Assembly: GCA_024036415.1 (NCBI GenBank)
Contig: JAMWET010003610.1
Coordinates: forward strand, 411,001 to 475,000
Reading direction: 5' to 3'
DNA: 64,000 nt
Source: Prochilodus magdalenae
Lineage: Eukaryota > Chordata > Actinopteri > Characiformes > Prochilodontidae
How positions within the stretch are numbered: position 1 is the stretch's first letter; every line of letters starts with the position of its first letter. The notes beneath the pieces are model-generated. The model was given only the letters and a program-made list of their open reading frames with translations, did not search any database and was not told the DNA's origin. The translations under genes and the position numbers were made by a program. Shown piece by piece: positions 1 through 12,253 of the stretch.

Positions 1-446
1 ATGAACTTCTCTAGTGTTTAGTATTGTGTATTGTGTATGGTGTATTTATTGTCCATAAGCACCTTCCACTCACATTCGCACCTGTGTATATGTGGTAGGA
101 CCGTAAACATGATTGTATGATTCTAAGGAAGAAAGAGAGGTTGAAAAATGGTTGCTTTAAAAATGATGACTATTTTTGGTATATAAACCTACACAGTGGC
201 CAAAAGTAGAGCTCAGAGGAGCCAAAAAAGAAAAACAAGTGAAATGTAGGTTACAGCGCTCATTACGAATTCAGCACGGGTTAATCATCCTCTTCTACGT
301 TTTTGTCCTACATTCTTTGAAACACTGTTGTTTCCAGCTGGAGTTCTGCTGCGCTCTGCAGTGTCCAGTCATTTGTTTTTAAAATAGGATGTGAAAGTGT
401 AATTCACACTGAGATAATGCTTCAGCCCCACTGTGTGTGTGTGAAG

Positions 447-536
<90 letters not shown>

Positions 537-572
537 GAAAGAGAGTAAGAGAGAGACAGAAAGAGAGAGAGA
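447..572. repeat. imperfect (GA)n microsatellite
   Basis: About 125 bases of GA repeat with scattered gg, aa, gta and aca interruptions. The serine/leucine-rich reading frames on the opposite strand are repeat artefacts. Confidence 0.95.
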
Positions 573-680
573 AGCAGACAACCAAAAACCTGTGGCATTA
601 GCAAACATTCCACAGTTTGTTCTTGAAGAAGCCGTTAAAGGCTGTTCAATAAATCCATTACTTTTTGTTACATACAACCC

Positions 681-681
681 A

Positions 682-736
<55 letters not shown>
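681..736. repeat. (AAAT)n microsatellite
   Basis: Fourteen uninterrupted ataa/aaat tetranucleotide units. Confidence 0.97.
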
Positions 737-1289
737 AGTCAGGGCATCACACGCATTCTGGAAATCTTCCAAATTCGCAACATACAGTGTAGGCATGCAG
801 AGTGGCCTATAGTGGCCAACAAGAACCTCTGCACAGTACAATTAAAATGTGTTGCAAACTCATGAATACATTCAGACACAATGTTTTAACATGATTATAA
901 CCGAACAACATTTCATAAATGCAGAAAACACAACTTCAGAAATATTGCATAGCTCATCACAACACAGTGGAACTCTTTCTGGAAGACTCTTACAATTAAT
1001 AGGATATCTATGATGGACAATCACTGAGAGATATATGTTGATATGGCCTTAGAGACTCACATCCCAGTAAGTCAATGGGTAGTCTGGCTTTTCTGTTGTT
1101 TTGTAAATTGTAATGCAAAATGTAATGTGTATGTTGTCATTATGTTGTATTTGCAGTTTGTTGGATCTTTTCAGCTGCTGTACAAAACAACTTTAAATGG
1201 TTGGCTAGCATGTCATTTGGATAACAAGCTCTTTACTTTTGCCCAATGCAATATCTTCAGCTAATAACTAAACTAAATTCAGTTCTGTA

Positions 1290-1513
1290 CTAAAGATGTG
1301 CGTTTGTAGTTGCCAAAATTGGGCTGTTAAATAGAAAGATATTTCCCAGACTGTTGGCAAATTGCCTACACTTACAGTAAGTAATTGCCAAGTGGGGAAC
1401 TCCGTTTGGTGTACCACAGCATAGTCACCCAGACTGGGAACTGAACCCCAGTCTCCCACATAGTGTGCTAGCTCACTGGCAAGTAATGGTGCTATCCATT
1501 GAGCCACCCCTGA
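1290..1513 (-). mobile_element. tRNA-derived SINE
   Basis: Read on the minus strand from 1513, the sequence starts tcaggggtggctcaatgg, which carries a tRNA-like box A (TGGCTCAATGG). About 55 bases on it has GGTTCAGTTCC, close to the box B consensus GGTTCRANYCC. The boxes and spacing are those of a RNA polymerase III internal promoter. The head extends past a normal tRNA length into unrelated sequence, so it is a SINE and not a tRNA gene. The tail boundary near 1290 is a guess. The 79-codon minus-strand reading frame over it is spurious. Confidence 0.6.
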
Positions 1514-4240
1514 TGGAAAATAAAGAGACTACCATGAAAATCACAAGCGTTGGCAGGTATGAAAAAAATCACCTGCACTTGTACCTAAGTAATACACACC
1601 TTGAATCAGACTCATATGAAGTGACTTCATATCTATAAACACCAAATAAACCACGTCTGATTTTTTGAGGCCTTTCACATCGATATAAAGCACGTCTGAA
1701 AACTGAGTTATGCTCTTTAGGTTGTACAGACCTTCTGTTAAGGTTATTCAAACACCAACAGCTGCTATTATATGGACGAAGCACAGATAAATTAATTGCT
1801 TCATGTTAAAGGGTTTGACTGAGGGTTAGAGTCAGTAATACTATATAAGAGTTTCTTGTCTGAAATGCACCTGTGTCAGACTGGACTATAGGAAAGAATA
1901 CATTTGTGGTGGGAAATGAGTAGTGATCCCACGTTAACATGACACTGCATGAAAATGCTGTTATACCAAACTCTGTAAATGAGAATGGTGCTTTCAGAAG
2001 CAGCCAGTCAGTTTATGTAGTGAGTTTCCTTACTTTGTGGCTCTCTGGGCTTTGAGACGAAAGCAGGCTCACTGCAGGAACAGCACACTCAAAGAGACGA
2101 TCACTCACTCCCTCCCGCTGTTTCCTCTGGGCCTGAGAGGTGGATGACAGTCCGATGGGGAAAGGAAGACATACAGACAACGAAAAACTGGAACTGCTTG
2201 ACTGTCTCAGACTGCAGATCCATCACAGCAGCGCTGTGGCTTTACTCTGGGCTTTTTCTGGTTTTCTCTTTTTTTCTCTCTGTCTGCTGCTGCTGGCTAA
2301 TCATTGGAGTGGGAGGGCTCGGTCAGGGGGGATCCCTGATGGAGAGTATGTGTGTGCACGTGTGTGTGTCTGTATCTGTGTGTTTGCGGTGGATGTGCCA
2401 TCTCAGGCCCCTGTCAGCACATCATAGCTCACCAAACTGACAAATCAAGTGTGATGGCCCAGCGAGATTTCACCTCAATTAACCCCCATTCTCTCTGTCT
2501 CTCTCTCTCTCTCTCTGTCTCTCTCATCTCATCACAGTAAACATCTTCTATCTTTTAGTTGGCTGTCAAATCCGCAAATCATGCGTAGTAAGTACAATAT
2601 GGAGAGCTGCCCTGATAAAACAGATGTTTCCTCAACTCTGCTGCAGAGCCCACATAGCCAGAGCATCACATCACGCCTGACATTCCCTATGTACAGTTCA
2701 CATGTGCTGTGTGGGATGTGCTGGGGACCGATGTATGCATGCCTCATAAACAAAGACAGCCAAGAAAATGAAAATACGCCCACTACCAGCAGATGAACGT
2801 TTAATAGCTCAAACCCATTCGCATTAGGGATGAGCCTTTAGGACTACAGGGAATGGACAATGTGCTTGTACCCACAGATCTAGTACAATGTCTCAGTTCA
2901 GCCGTAATGTACGACATATGCTAACATTTTACTCTACAAGTATATTATAAATTGTTCTACTTGTTAGGCATCTATAATAACAATGTAGCTACATATTAAT
3001 AACACATGTTATGACAGCTGTGGTCTATTTACTGTAACAAATGGATTACAATGGTGCATCGTATATAGTAGCACAAGTGTATCTTGACAGTTGTAACTTA
3101 ATAACATTTCCTAATTCATTGGTTTATTGATAATACTTCTGATCACTGAATATCCTAGGATATTTGGAAATAGTTTAAATGGAATGAACCAAACTCAGAT
3201 AGAACATTTGAATTCTGGGAACCTCTTTAGTTCATAAGGTTTAATCTGTGAATCAATCCAAACTAGTTTACTCAGGTTATAACACAAAAACTCCAGAGTT
3301 ATTATGTCAAAGTTACAACTTGAAATAGGTGACAGTTATACAGTATTGTGCAGATAGGCAATCCAGATGTTGCTGTTGGGGCGGTAAAATCCAAAGCATG
3401 TTTTTAATGACTTATAAAACAGATGCTTGTGCTGTTGCTGTTTAAATACTTTCAGAAAACTTAATTAGGTTGTTGAAGTAGTGTCACAAGCATTACTCCA
3501 TCTAGTGAAATGTTATGAACGTTGGTGTTGCCTGTGCAGATGCAGGGTAAGTACTCCCATAATGTAGGTAATTAAACACCTCCTGTTACCATCAGAGACG
3601 TCTTGTTGAAGAAACAGCAGTTCATACAGCAGATCAAATGTAATTATCCTCACCCTATTTCAACTGTAATTACATAAATAAAAAACAATACTTGCATGCA
3701 TTTCTGCAACTGTGTCAGTAAGGTATTTTTACTGTATAAAGTATTATTAATGTGTAACTACACAATTATTAGAGACACTAAATATAAACAACAGTATATG
3801 ATATATGATAATGACATTTGTGTCATTATACAAAATCCATTAATTTCATCCAACCAAAGTGAGTCGGAGGTCATTCCGAAAAACTGTTTCTTTCCTCCTG
3901 AACGAATCTTAAGACTCTTTAAATCATGAAGAAGGTTATGGCAGCTGTGGCTTTCCATGAGAGAAGTTCAGCTACAGCGGCTGCACCTGTCCGCTCCCTA
4001 CGGAGAAGAAGAAGAAGGAAGGCCCTACACAGGAGTGTGGAGCATGGAGGTGTGAGAGGGGGAAATTAGAGGCAATCAGAGAGGGGTGGATTACTAAGAG
4101 GAGTCATCAGAGGACTGAGCCTGTGCAGCATTTGAGGATAAAGAGAGGGTCTAGCTGTTTCTGCAGAGAGGACAACATGCGCTTTCGCCAGCAGCCAAGA
4201 GAGGGAGATTCTACTCTAAATATACTCCACATATTCCTCC
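1514..4240. other. intergenic DNA, no gene recognised
   Basis: Contains a TG-rich patch (2345-2385), a short CT run (2493-2524) and one non-repetitive, more GC-rich block at 2040-2350. That block could be a distal exon or regulatory element (see findings), but nothing in it supports a named gene. Confidence 0.5.
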
Positions 4241-4680
<440 letters not shown>

Positions 4681-4686
4681 AGTTTT

Positions 4687-7600
4687 GTACAGTAACTCAG
4701 TAAGTGTAGTGTGTTAGTGTACTGTAAGTAGTGTGTTGGTGTACAGTAACCCAGTAAGTGTAATGTGTTAGTGTACTGTAAGTAGTGTGTTGGTGTACAG
4801 TAACTCAGTTAGTGTAATGTGTTAGTGTACTGTAAGTAGTGTGTTGGTGTAGAGTAACTCAGGAAGTATAATGTGTTAGTGTACTGTAAGTAGTGTGTTG
4901 GTGTACAGTAACTCAGGAAGTGTAATGTGTTAGTGTACTGTAAGTAGTGTGTTGGTGTACAGTAACTCAGGAAGTGTAATGTGTTAGTGTACTGTATGTA
5001 GTGTGTTGGTGTACAGTAACTCAGTAAGTGTAATGTGTTAGTGTACTGTAAGTAGTGTGTTGGTGTAGAGTAACTCAGTTAGTGTAATGTGTTAGTGTAC
5101 TGTAAGTAGTGTGTTGGTGTACAGTAACTCAGTAAGTGTAATGTGTTAGTGTACTATAAGTAGTGTGTTGGTGTACAGCAACTCAGTAAGTGTAATGTGT
5201 TAGTGTACTGTAAGTAGTGTGTTGGTGTACAGTAACTCAGTAAGTGTAATGTGTTAGTGTACTGTAAGTAGTGTGTTGTTGTACAGTAACGCAGAACGTG
5301 TAATGTGTTAGTGTACTGTAAGTAGTGTGTTGGTGTACAGTAACTCAGTAAGTGTAATGTGTTAGTGTACTGTAAGTAGTGTGATGGTGCACAGTAACTC
5401 AGTAAGTGTAATGTGTTAGTGTACTGTAGGTAGTGTGTTGGTTTACAGTAGCTCAGTAAGTGTAATGTGTTAGTGTACTGTAAGTAGTGTGTTGGTGTAC
5501 AGTAACCCAGTAAGTGTAATGTGTTAGTGTACTGTAAGTAGTGTGTTGGTGTACAGTAACTCAGTAAGTGTAATGTGTTAGTGTACTGTAAGTAGTGTGT
5601 TGGTGTAGAGTAACTCAGGAAGTATAATGTGTTAGTGTACTGTAAGTAGTGTGTTGGTGTACAGTAACTCAGGAAGTGTAATGTGTTAGTGTACTGTATG
5701 TAGCGTGTTGGTGTACAGTAACTCAGTAAGTGTAATGTGTTAGTGTTCTGTAAGTAGTGTGTTGGTGTACAGTAACTCAGTAAGTGTAATGTGTTAGTGT
5801 ACTGTAAGTAGTGTGTTGGTGTACAGTAACTCAGTAAGTGTAATGTGTTAGTGTACTATAAGTAGTGTGTTGGTGTACAGCAACTCAGTAAGTGTAATGT
5901 GTTAGTGTACTGTAAGTAGTGTGTTGGTGTAGAGTAACTCAGGAAGTATAATGTGTTAGTGTACTGTAAGTAGTGTGTTGGTGTAGAGTAACTCAGTAAG
6001 TGTAGTGTGTTAGTGTACTGTAAGTAGTGTGTTGGTATATAGTAACTCAGTAAGTGTAATGTGTTGGTGTACTGTAAGTAGTGTGTTGGTGTAGAGTAAC
6101 TCAGGAAGTATAATGTGTTAGTGTACTGTAAGTAGTGTGTTGGTGTACAGTAACTCAGTAAGTGTAATGTGTTAGTGTACTGTAAGTAGTGTGTTGGTGT
6201 ACAGTAACTCAGTAAGTGTAATGTGTTAGTTAACTCAGTAAGTGTAATGTGTTAGTGTACTGTAAGTAGTGTGTTGGTGTAGAGTAACTCAGTTAGTGTA
6301 ATGTGTTAGTGTACTGTAAGTAGTGTGTTGGTGTAGAGTAACTCAGGAAGTATAATGTGTTAGTGTACTGTAAGTAGTGTGTTGGTGTAGAGTAACTCAG
6401 TAAGTGTAGTGTGTTAGTGTACTGTAAGTAGTGTGTTGGTATATAGTAACTCAGTAAGTGTAATGTGTTGGTGTACTGTAAGTAGTGTGTTGGTGTAGAG
6501 TAACTCAGGAAGTATAATGTGTTAGTGTACTGTAAGTAGTGTGTTGGTGTACAGTAACTCAGTAAGTGTAATGTGTTAGTGTACTGTAAGTAGTGTGTTG
6601 GTGTACAGTAACTCAGTAAGTGTAATGTGTTAGTGTACTGTAAATAGTGTGTTGGTGTAGAGTAACTCAGTTAGTGTAATGTGTTAGTGTACTGTAAGTA
6701 GTGTGTTGGTGTAGAGTAACTCAGGAAGTATAATGTGTTAGTGTACTGTAAGTAGTGTGTTGGTGTAGAGTAACTCAGTAAGTGTAATGTGTTAGTGTAC
6801 TGTAAGTAGTGTGTTGGTGTACAGTAACTCAGTAAGTGTAATGTGTTAGTGTACTGTAAGTAGTGTGTTGGTGTAGAGTAACTCAGTTAGTGTAATGTGT
6901 TAGTGTACTGTAAGTAGTGTGTTGGTGTAGAGTAACTCAGGAAGTATAATGTGTTAGTGTACTGTAAGTAGTGTGTTGGTGTAGAGTAACTCAGTAAGTG
7001 TAGTGTGTTAGTGTACTGTAAGTAGTGTGTTGGTGTACAGTAACTCAGTAAGTGTAATGTGTTAGTGTACTGTAAGTAGTGTGTTGGTGTAGAGTAACTC
7101 AGTTAGTGTAATGTGTTAGTGTACTGTAAGTAGTGTGTTGGTGTAGAGTAACTCAGGAAGTATAATGTGCTTAGTGTACTGTAAGTATGTTGGTGTAGAG
7201 TAACTCAGTAAGTGTAGTGTGTTAGTGTACTGTAATAGTGTGTTGGTATAATAGTAACTCAGTAATGTAATGTGTGTGGTGTACTGTAAGTAGTGTGTTG
7301 TGTAGAGTTAACTCCAGGAAGTATAATGTGTTAGTGTACTGTAAGTAGTGTGTAGGTGTACAGTAACTCAGTAAGTGTAATTATTTAGTGTACTGTAAGT
7401 AGTGTGTTGGTGTACAGTAAACTCAGTAAGTGTAATGTGATTAGTGTACTGTAAGTAGTGTGTTGGTGTCAGAGTAACTCAGTTAGTGTAATGTGTTAGT
7501 GTACTGTAAGTAGTGTGTGGTGTGTAGAGTAACTCAGGAAGTATAATGTGTTAGTGTACTGTAAGTAGTGTGTTGGTGCTAGAGTAACTCAGTAAGTGTA

Positions 7601-8165
7601 GTGTGTTAGTGTACTGTAAGTAGTGTGTTTGGTATATAGTAACTCAGTAAGTAATAATGTGTTTGGTGTACTGTAAGTAGTGTGTTGGTGTAGAGTAACT
7701 CAGGAAGTATAATGTGTTAGTGTACTGTACCTTTGTACTTGGTGTACAGTAACTCAGTAAGTGTAATGTGTTAGTGTACTGTAAGTAGTGTGTTGGTGTA
7801 CAGTAACTCAGTAAGTGTAATGTGTTAGTGTACTGTAAGTAGTGTGTTGGTGTAGAGTAACTCAGTTAGTGTAATGTGTTAGTGTACTGTAAGTAGTGTG
7901 TTGGTGTAGAGTAACTCAGGAAGTATAATGTGTTAGTGTACTGTAAGTAGTGTGTTGGTGTAGAGTAACTCAGTAAGTGTAGTGTGTTAGTGTACTGTAA
8001 GTAGTGTGTTGGTATATAGTAACTCAGTAAGTGTAATGTGTTGGTGTACTGTAAGTAGTGTGTTGGTCTACAGTAACTCAGTAAGTATAATGTGTTAGTG
8101 TACTGTACTGTAAGTAGTGTGTTGGTCTACAGTAACTATACAGTACGTATTATTTGTTGGTGTAG
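4687..8165. repeat. 54-bp minisatellite array (about 64 copies)
   Basis: The unit is 54 bp, checked from repeats of gtgttagtgt at 4981 and 5035, and contains cagtaactcagtaagtg, taatgtgttagtgtactg and taagtagtgtgttggtgta in that order. Variants differ in a few positions: gtacag or gtagag or gtatatag before taactcag, and then taagtgtaatg, ttagtgtaatg, gaagtataatg or taagtgtagtg. In the right half these variants recur in a fixed order with a period of 378 bp (seven units): the ttag variant falls at 6281 and 6659, and again about 380 bp apart at 7091, 7471 and 7854. Two intervals (6659 to 6875 and 6875 to 7091) are 216 bp, four units. There is no open reading frame of note and no spacer, so this is not CRISPR. 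Confidence 0.98.
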
Positions 8166-9071
8166 TGAAATATTTCCATTCTGGGAAACATTTAACTTTA
8201 ACTCAAGTCCATTTCACACTCAAATATTTTACTGCTTGTTCTACATTATGACCAAATCTGTTCTTCCTTTTCACTAATATGTGTCCAAATGAATTAAAGA
8301 AGCATGAAGCGACTCCACCATTCAGGGTACAGCATGCACTTTGTGGTTCTAGCTAATGAAATCTGTTCTCCATCAGTGTTTTGTGCTTATGATTATTTGA
8401 ATAGCCATCAGTGTCAGACTCATTAATGACCTTCTATTAAAGACTGGTGGACCAAGAGTGACACTAGAGTCTCTTCACCTACAGTGAGTTAATTAGGAGT
8501 CATGTTTCAGAATTGATAATGGGACATTAGAGCCATATATATATCATGCTACTTTACTTTTTAAGTACATTTGAAGGTAAATACCTTTATACTTTTATGC
8601 TTTTACTGGAGGAGTATTTTACCCTGGGTTTCTCTACTTTAACTTGACTACATGGTTTGTGTACTTCGTCCCCCACTGAGATAGACAATCATTAAGATGA
8701 ACAACAGAAAAAACAGAATTAGAGAATGAAAGCGAGACAGAGAGAGAGAGTGTAGTGGAAGATGAGAATAAGAGTGTGAGTCATTCTTGTGAAGGTCCTC
8801 GTGGTTATTTATCCTCATTATTTCTGGTTATTTTAGTGGTTAGTTTAAAGAGATGAGATCATCATAACAAAACAGAAACACTCTGTTTCCCATCTTGGTC
8901 AACAAGGCCATCTGAAACAGCTCCTCATCCTGCCTGACCACACAGGAACATTGCGTTTTCTCTTGAGTGTGGACAAGAACGTCATCAAACCCACTTCCTT
9001 CTTCTCTCACATGAACAGGCCATTCAACTGTGTTCTGTTCAGGACAAGAGCTTCTAGAGAGGCTGGTCTGA
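8166..9071. other. intergenic DNA, no gene recognised
   Basis: AT-rich unique sequence with a short GA run at 8738-8750. The 158-codon minus-strand reading frame that reaches into this stretch from 9316 is antisense to an L1-like fragment and is not a gene. Confidence 0.5.
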
Positions 9072-9420
9072 CACACGTTCTGGGCGTGTCCCCGATTGTC
9101 AGAGTTCTGGACAGCAATATTTAAATTATTATCTGAAGCATTTGATGTTGATTTGCAGCCTAGCTTGAAAACAGTCATTTTTGGGGTTTTGGAAGATGGG
9201 ACTTTGGTGAGTAATAGAAAGAGCAATGCCTGGGCCTTTGCCACTCTCCTGGCACGGAGAAGAATCTTGCTAGACTGGAAATCAGTACACCCACCTACAT
9301 TTACACACTGGCTCATCGACCTCTAACTATTCTAGAAAAGATTAAGTATTCACTTAGAGGATCTACACATTTTTTTTTATAAAACTTGGAACCCAGTACT
9401 AGCCCACAAATTAAAAATGT
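9072..9420 (+). pseudogene. L1-like LINE ORF2 C-terminal fragment
   Basis: In one + frame the translation begins HTFWACPRLSEFWTAIF and later has LLARRRILLDWKSVHPPTF followed by THWLIDL. Both match the C-terminal region of fish L1-type ORF2 proteins, which have an H-FW-CP-L--FW zinc-knuckle-like start and the motif ILL-WKS--PP-F-HWL. The frame stops at 9324. Past it, out of frame, FYKTWNPVLAH (near 9370-9405) continues the family pattern. The reverse transcriptase and endonuclease parts are absent, so this is a dead, 5'-truncated insertion, as is usual for L1. Confidence 0.8.
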
Positions 9421-10380
9421 TAGATAGTGTAAATGTTAGATAACTATACGAGTTTGCTAAGATATCATTTTTACAGTGTAAACAGATACGCTACTACAGA
9501 GAGCAGGGCTGCAACAAAAAAACATCCAGGGGCCCCATTCCTGTCTTTGGCATAGGGCCTCAGAATGAATAATTCCACTTATGCTGGGGACGGAAGTGAC
9601 AATCGTTACTATCCCCAGTAAAGTACATATATTTTTGTGTCAGTTTATTATTTTGGTTCCTTCGTCAAAAATGAAAGAGCTTCATCTTGTGACACATTCC
9701 TTATTGCCCACATCCTGGAAAGCTTGGCACATCCTCACACAACACCCATAGAGCTAAAACAGTACAAACATACCACTCTGAAACCCTGCTCCTGTCTACC
9801 TTGTAAAGGTGGATTAGGTCTACCAGCTTGTTCTACCTGACTTTCAGGATGGGATATATTATGGTGTTCTGAAGTAGTACGCCAGTGTTTCTCTTCTCTG
9901 GGTTGTCTGTTAACACTGAAAAGCTGGTAAAGCTCAATCTTACATTCACTTAGAAATCCGAGACCTATAGAGTCTTACAGAATCCCTTTAACTCTGTCCT
10001 TGAATGTTCTCTCTCCAATTGAACTATGTCCTAGAATGTTCTCTCTTTATTTACACTGTTTAAAAAAAAGGTTTAGAATGTTCTACGGAGGGGTGGGATC
10101 CTTTTTGGATTTCTTTGGAGTTTTGTTTCCTCTCAATCTTTCATCCTCTTAGGCCAGAAATATACTTCATGCAGGTATGGAAACACAGAAGCATCAAGAA
10201 TTGATCTCAGACTTTTTGCTTGTAATTGTGTTTTAAAATGTGTCATGATGCAATTCATAACGCAACAAGTGCAAGCTCCATTCTGAGCGCAACAACAAGG
10301 GTCACTACAGCAAGCAGCTTTGTAAGAAGTGCTATATTAAGACTGATAGAGGCTGTTAGTCAGCAAGTATCTCTTAAGAC
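9421..10380. other. intergenic DNA, no gene recognised
   Basis: AT-rich sequence with several short oligo-T and oligo-A runs and no long frame. I see nothing assignable. Confidence 0.4.
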
Positions 10381-10429
10381 CTACATCTAAAGCTCATGAA
10401 GTTATTCAGGTCATGCTTATTACCTTTGC

Positions 10430-10672
10430 TAACTTGATCACTCTACTGCTGCATTCCCATCCCGACTTCCTGTAGTTTCCAGCCTCTGTAGTTGCCAGTT
10501 TCTGGTTTAAAACCCTGGTGCTTGACTACAAAATCAAAAATTTATATGCTCTTCTCTACCTCATGGTAATTGTCCAAATTTGATCTGTGCCCCAAACTAT
10601 TTAAGCTTCATATACAGCCTGGTTTGACCTGTCATTCTTCAAAATATCCTCACTGACAAGATAAAAAATAAT
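10430..10672 (+). pseudogene. retroelement-like coding fragment, degraded
   Basis: In one + frame, interrupted by two stops, the translation includes FKTLVLDYKIKNLYALLYLM and then SVPQTI*ASYTAWFDLSFFK. I recognise this as a decayed version of a motif (FKTL-LDYK-KN---PPYLM and ---R-A--STA--D-PSFK) that recurs in unannotated repeats of many fish genomes. It looks like the C-terminal tail of a non-LTR retrotransposon or associated ORF. I cannot name the family. Confidence 0.4.
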
Positions 10673-10869
10673 TCACCTAGAAGGACCTGTTGGAATTAAA
10701 TGAAACTTTTTACGTGTGAATGTAATGATGATATGTACAAGTGATTGCAATAATAGATAGATTAAAGGATAAGTTTAATATGGAAAACTGTACAATGCTA
10801 AAAAATGCCAGTAGGAAGCCCAGTGATGAGATGCAACACATGTGGCCAGAGGATGTTTTACAAATATCG

Positions 10870-11345
10870 CATACACTAACTGTCGTATGCAGTGGCTCCC
10901 CAGATCATCACATTGGCAGACGACGCAGTGTGTCACTCTAGAGCAAAGGCAGGACTGAAGTGCTCATAATGTGGTTGGATCTGAAACAGAACCTGAATTC
11001 GCAACTAAAGACCATACGGTTCCAGTTCGTAGCAGGGCAGGTTTCCCATTCACAACGCCACTGCAAATGAAAGCAGTGGTAACTGGCTGTCAGCGACAGG
11101 ACACGTAATGGGTGCCATGACACCAAATTTCGGTCTGTTAAGTGTCAGGAAATGATCCAGACTGAGACGGGGTGTGTCATGAGCGTGTCACAAACACCTA
11201 TGTCTGGATGGTGAACAAGGCAACTGTGGGAGCTGCTCCTGTTTTTTGGCGGATCAAACAATCCTCTCGACTGGTGGTCTGTCTGGGCCGTCCAGAGCCT
11301 TTTTGCCATTTGTGAATACCAGATCAAATGTGTAATCATTGATAT
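10870..11345 (-). pseudogene. Tc1/mariner-type transposase relic
   Basis: Read on the minus strand the pieces line up with a Tc1-like transposase in the right order: RPPVERIV- (near 11270), CDTLMTHPVS (near 11190), WHPLRVLSLTAS (near 11110), FHLQWRCEWETCPATNWNRM (near 11055), then VFSCEFRFCFRS (near 11000, the decayed form of the VFSDESRF motif holding a catalytic Asp), and an NVMIWGA block near 10905. Frameshifts and stops separate the pieces and the catalytic Asp is lost (C in its place), so it is inactive. No inverted repeats could be placed. Confidence 0.65.
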
Positions 11346-11618
11346 ATCTGCCTGAGACATAACTGCATGCTGAGTTTAGCAGTTCTGACATTTCTATCTG
11401 GGTGCATCATTTTTTGTGTCAGTGAGTGCACATGGAAGACTAGTATCAAGACTTCTCTCTGACCAGGTACTTGGGGGGTAGAATAGCTTTTGAACAGTAG
11501 AGCCCTAAATGCTGACTGAAGACTCATATCTCTCTGAAGTACTCAAAAATACTTGCCTGGCACCTAAAATGTTTGTAGTGTCTTCTTTCTGCATTGCGTG
11601 TTGTTATGTCTAGATAAC

Positions 11619-11769
11619 ATAAATATTTAAGGAGCCTTTTGGATGCAAAAATAGATATTTGCATGAATGATTCTTCTCCATGATGAAAAGCCTTGTTTTA
11701 TGTGGTTATTTAAAGAAATAGCTTTGGGAATATGGTTCCTGGAAAAAAAAAACCTTGTTGGTACAAACT
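11619..11769 (-). repeat. dispersed repeat, inverted partner of 16338-16486
   Basis: This 150-bp segment is the reverse complement of 16338-16486 with only a few differences, for example ggagccttttggatgcaa here against ttgcatccaaaaggctcc there. The two copies lie 4.6 kb apart in opposite orientation on either side of a Tc1 relic. It probably belongs to a non-autonomous DNA transposon family. Ends are not defined because the flanks diverge quickly. Confidence 0.85.
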
Positions 11770-11774
11770 TATGT

Positions 11775-12211
11775 AATATTGGACTATTTACACTAACAAT
11801 GCCATTATCTAAGTGGACAACATGGCACTTTCTCTCTGGATAAAAAAATTCTGAACACGTAAATGCTAACCTGTAATTATAATTTTATTTGTTTGGTTTG
11901 GATTACTGCCGTACATTAGCAACATCTACTGGGTTTAAATGATCCTGAGCACTTTGCGTTTGAAGGCATTTGTTACTGTGCATAACTTACAATGTATTAT
12001 ATTCTGAGTTAATAAAAAGAAACCCAATTTGTAATTATTCCTATCATTTGCTGACCTGTGCCTTTTGCATTTGTACAACTACACAACTAATGGGTCAGAA
12101 TGTCAGAAATAATTACAGATGTCAAAGGTAATTAGCAAAGATTTCAATCATTTGAGTCCAATGCGAACAGAGCATCTGATTGAGAATGTCAAGGGCTTTG
12201 GGGAATGTTAA

Positions 12212-12253
<42 letters not shown>

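Noticed and set aside
369..677. Ser/Leu-rich reading frames on the minus strand
   Set aside because: They are translations of the GA microsatellite. The same applies to the Arg-Glu and Ser-Leu frames at 4107-4650.
1395..1513. A tRNA gene on the minus strand
   Set aside because: Box A and box B are present, but the arms do not fold into a cloverleaf by eye and the homologous sequence continues beyond tRNA length, as in a SINE.
4687..8165. Regular 54-bp repeats that could suggest a CRISPR array
   Set aside because: The repeats are head-to-tail with no unique spacers, no cas genes are present, and the genome is a vertebrate one.
8840..9316. A 158-codon minus-strand reading frame
   Set aside because: It is antisense to an L1-like ORF2 fragment on the + strand whose motifs are recognisable. 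The minus frame has no family resemblance.
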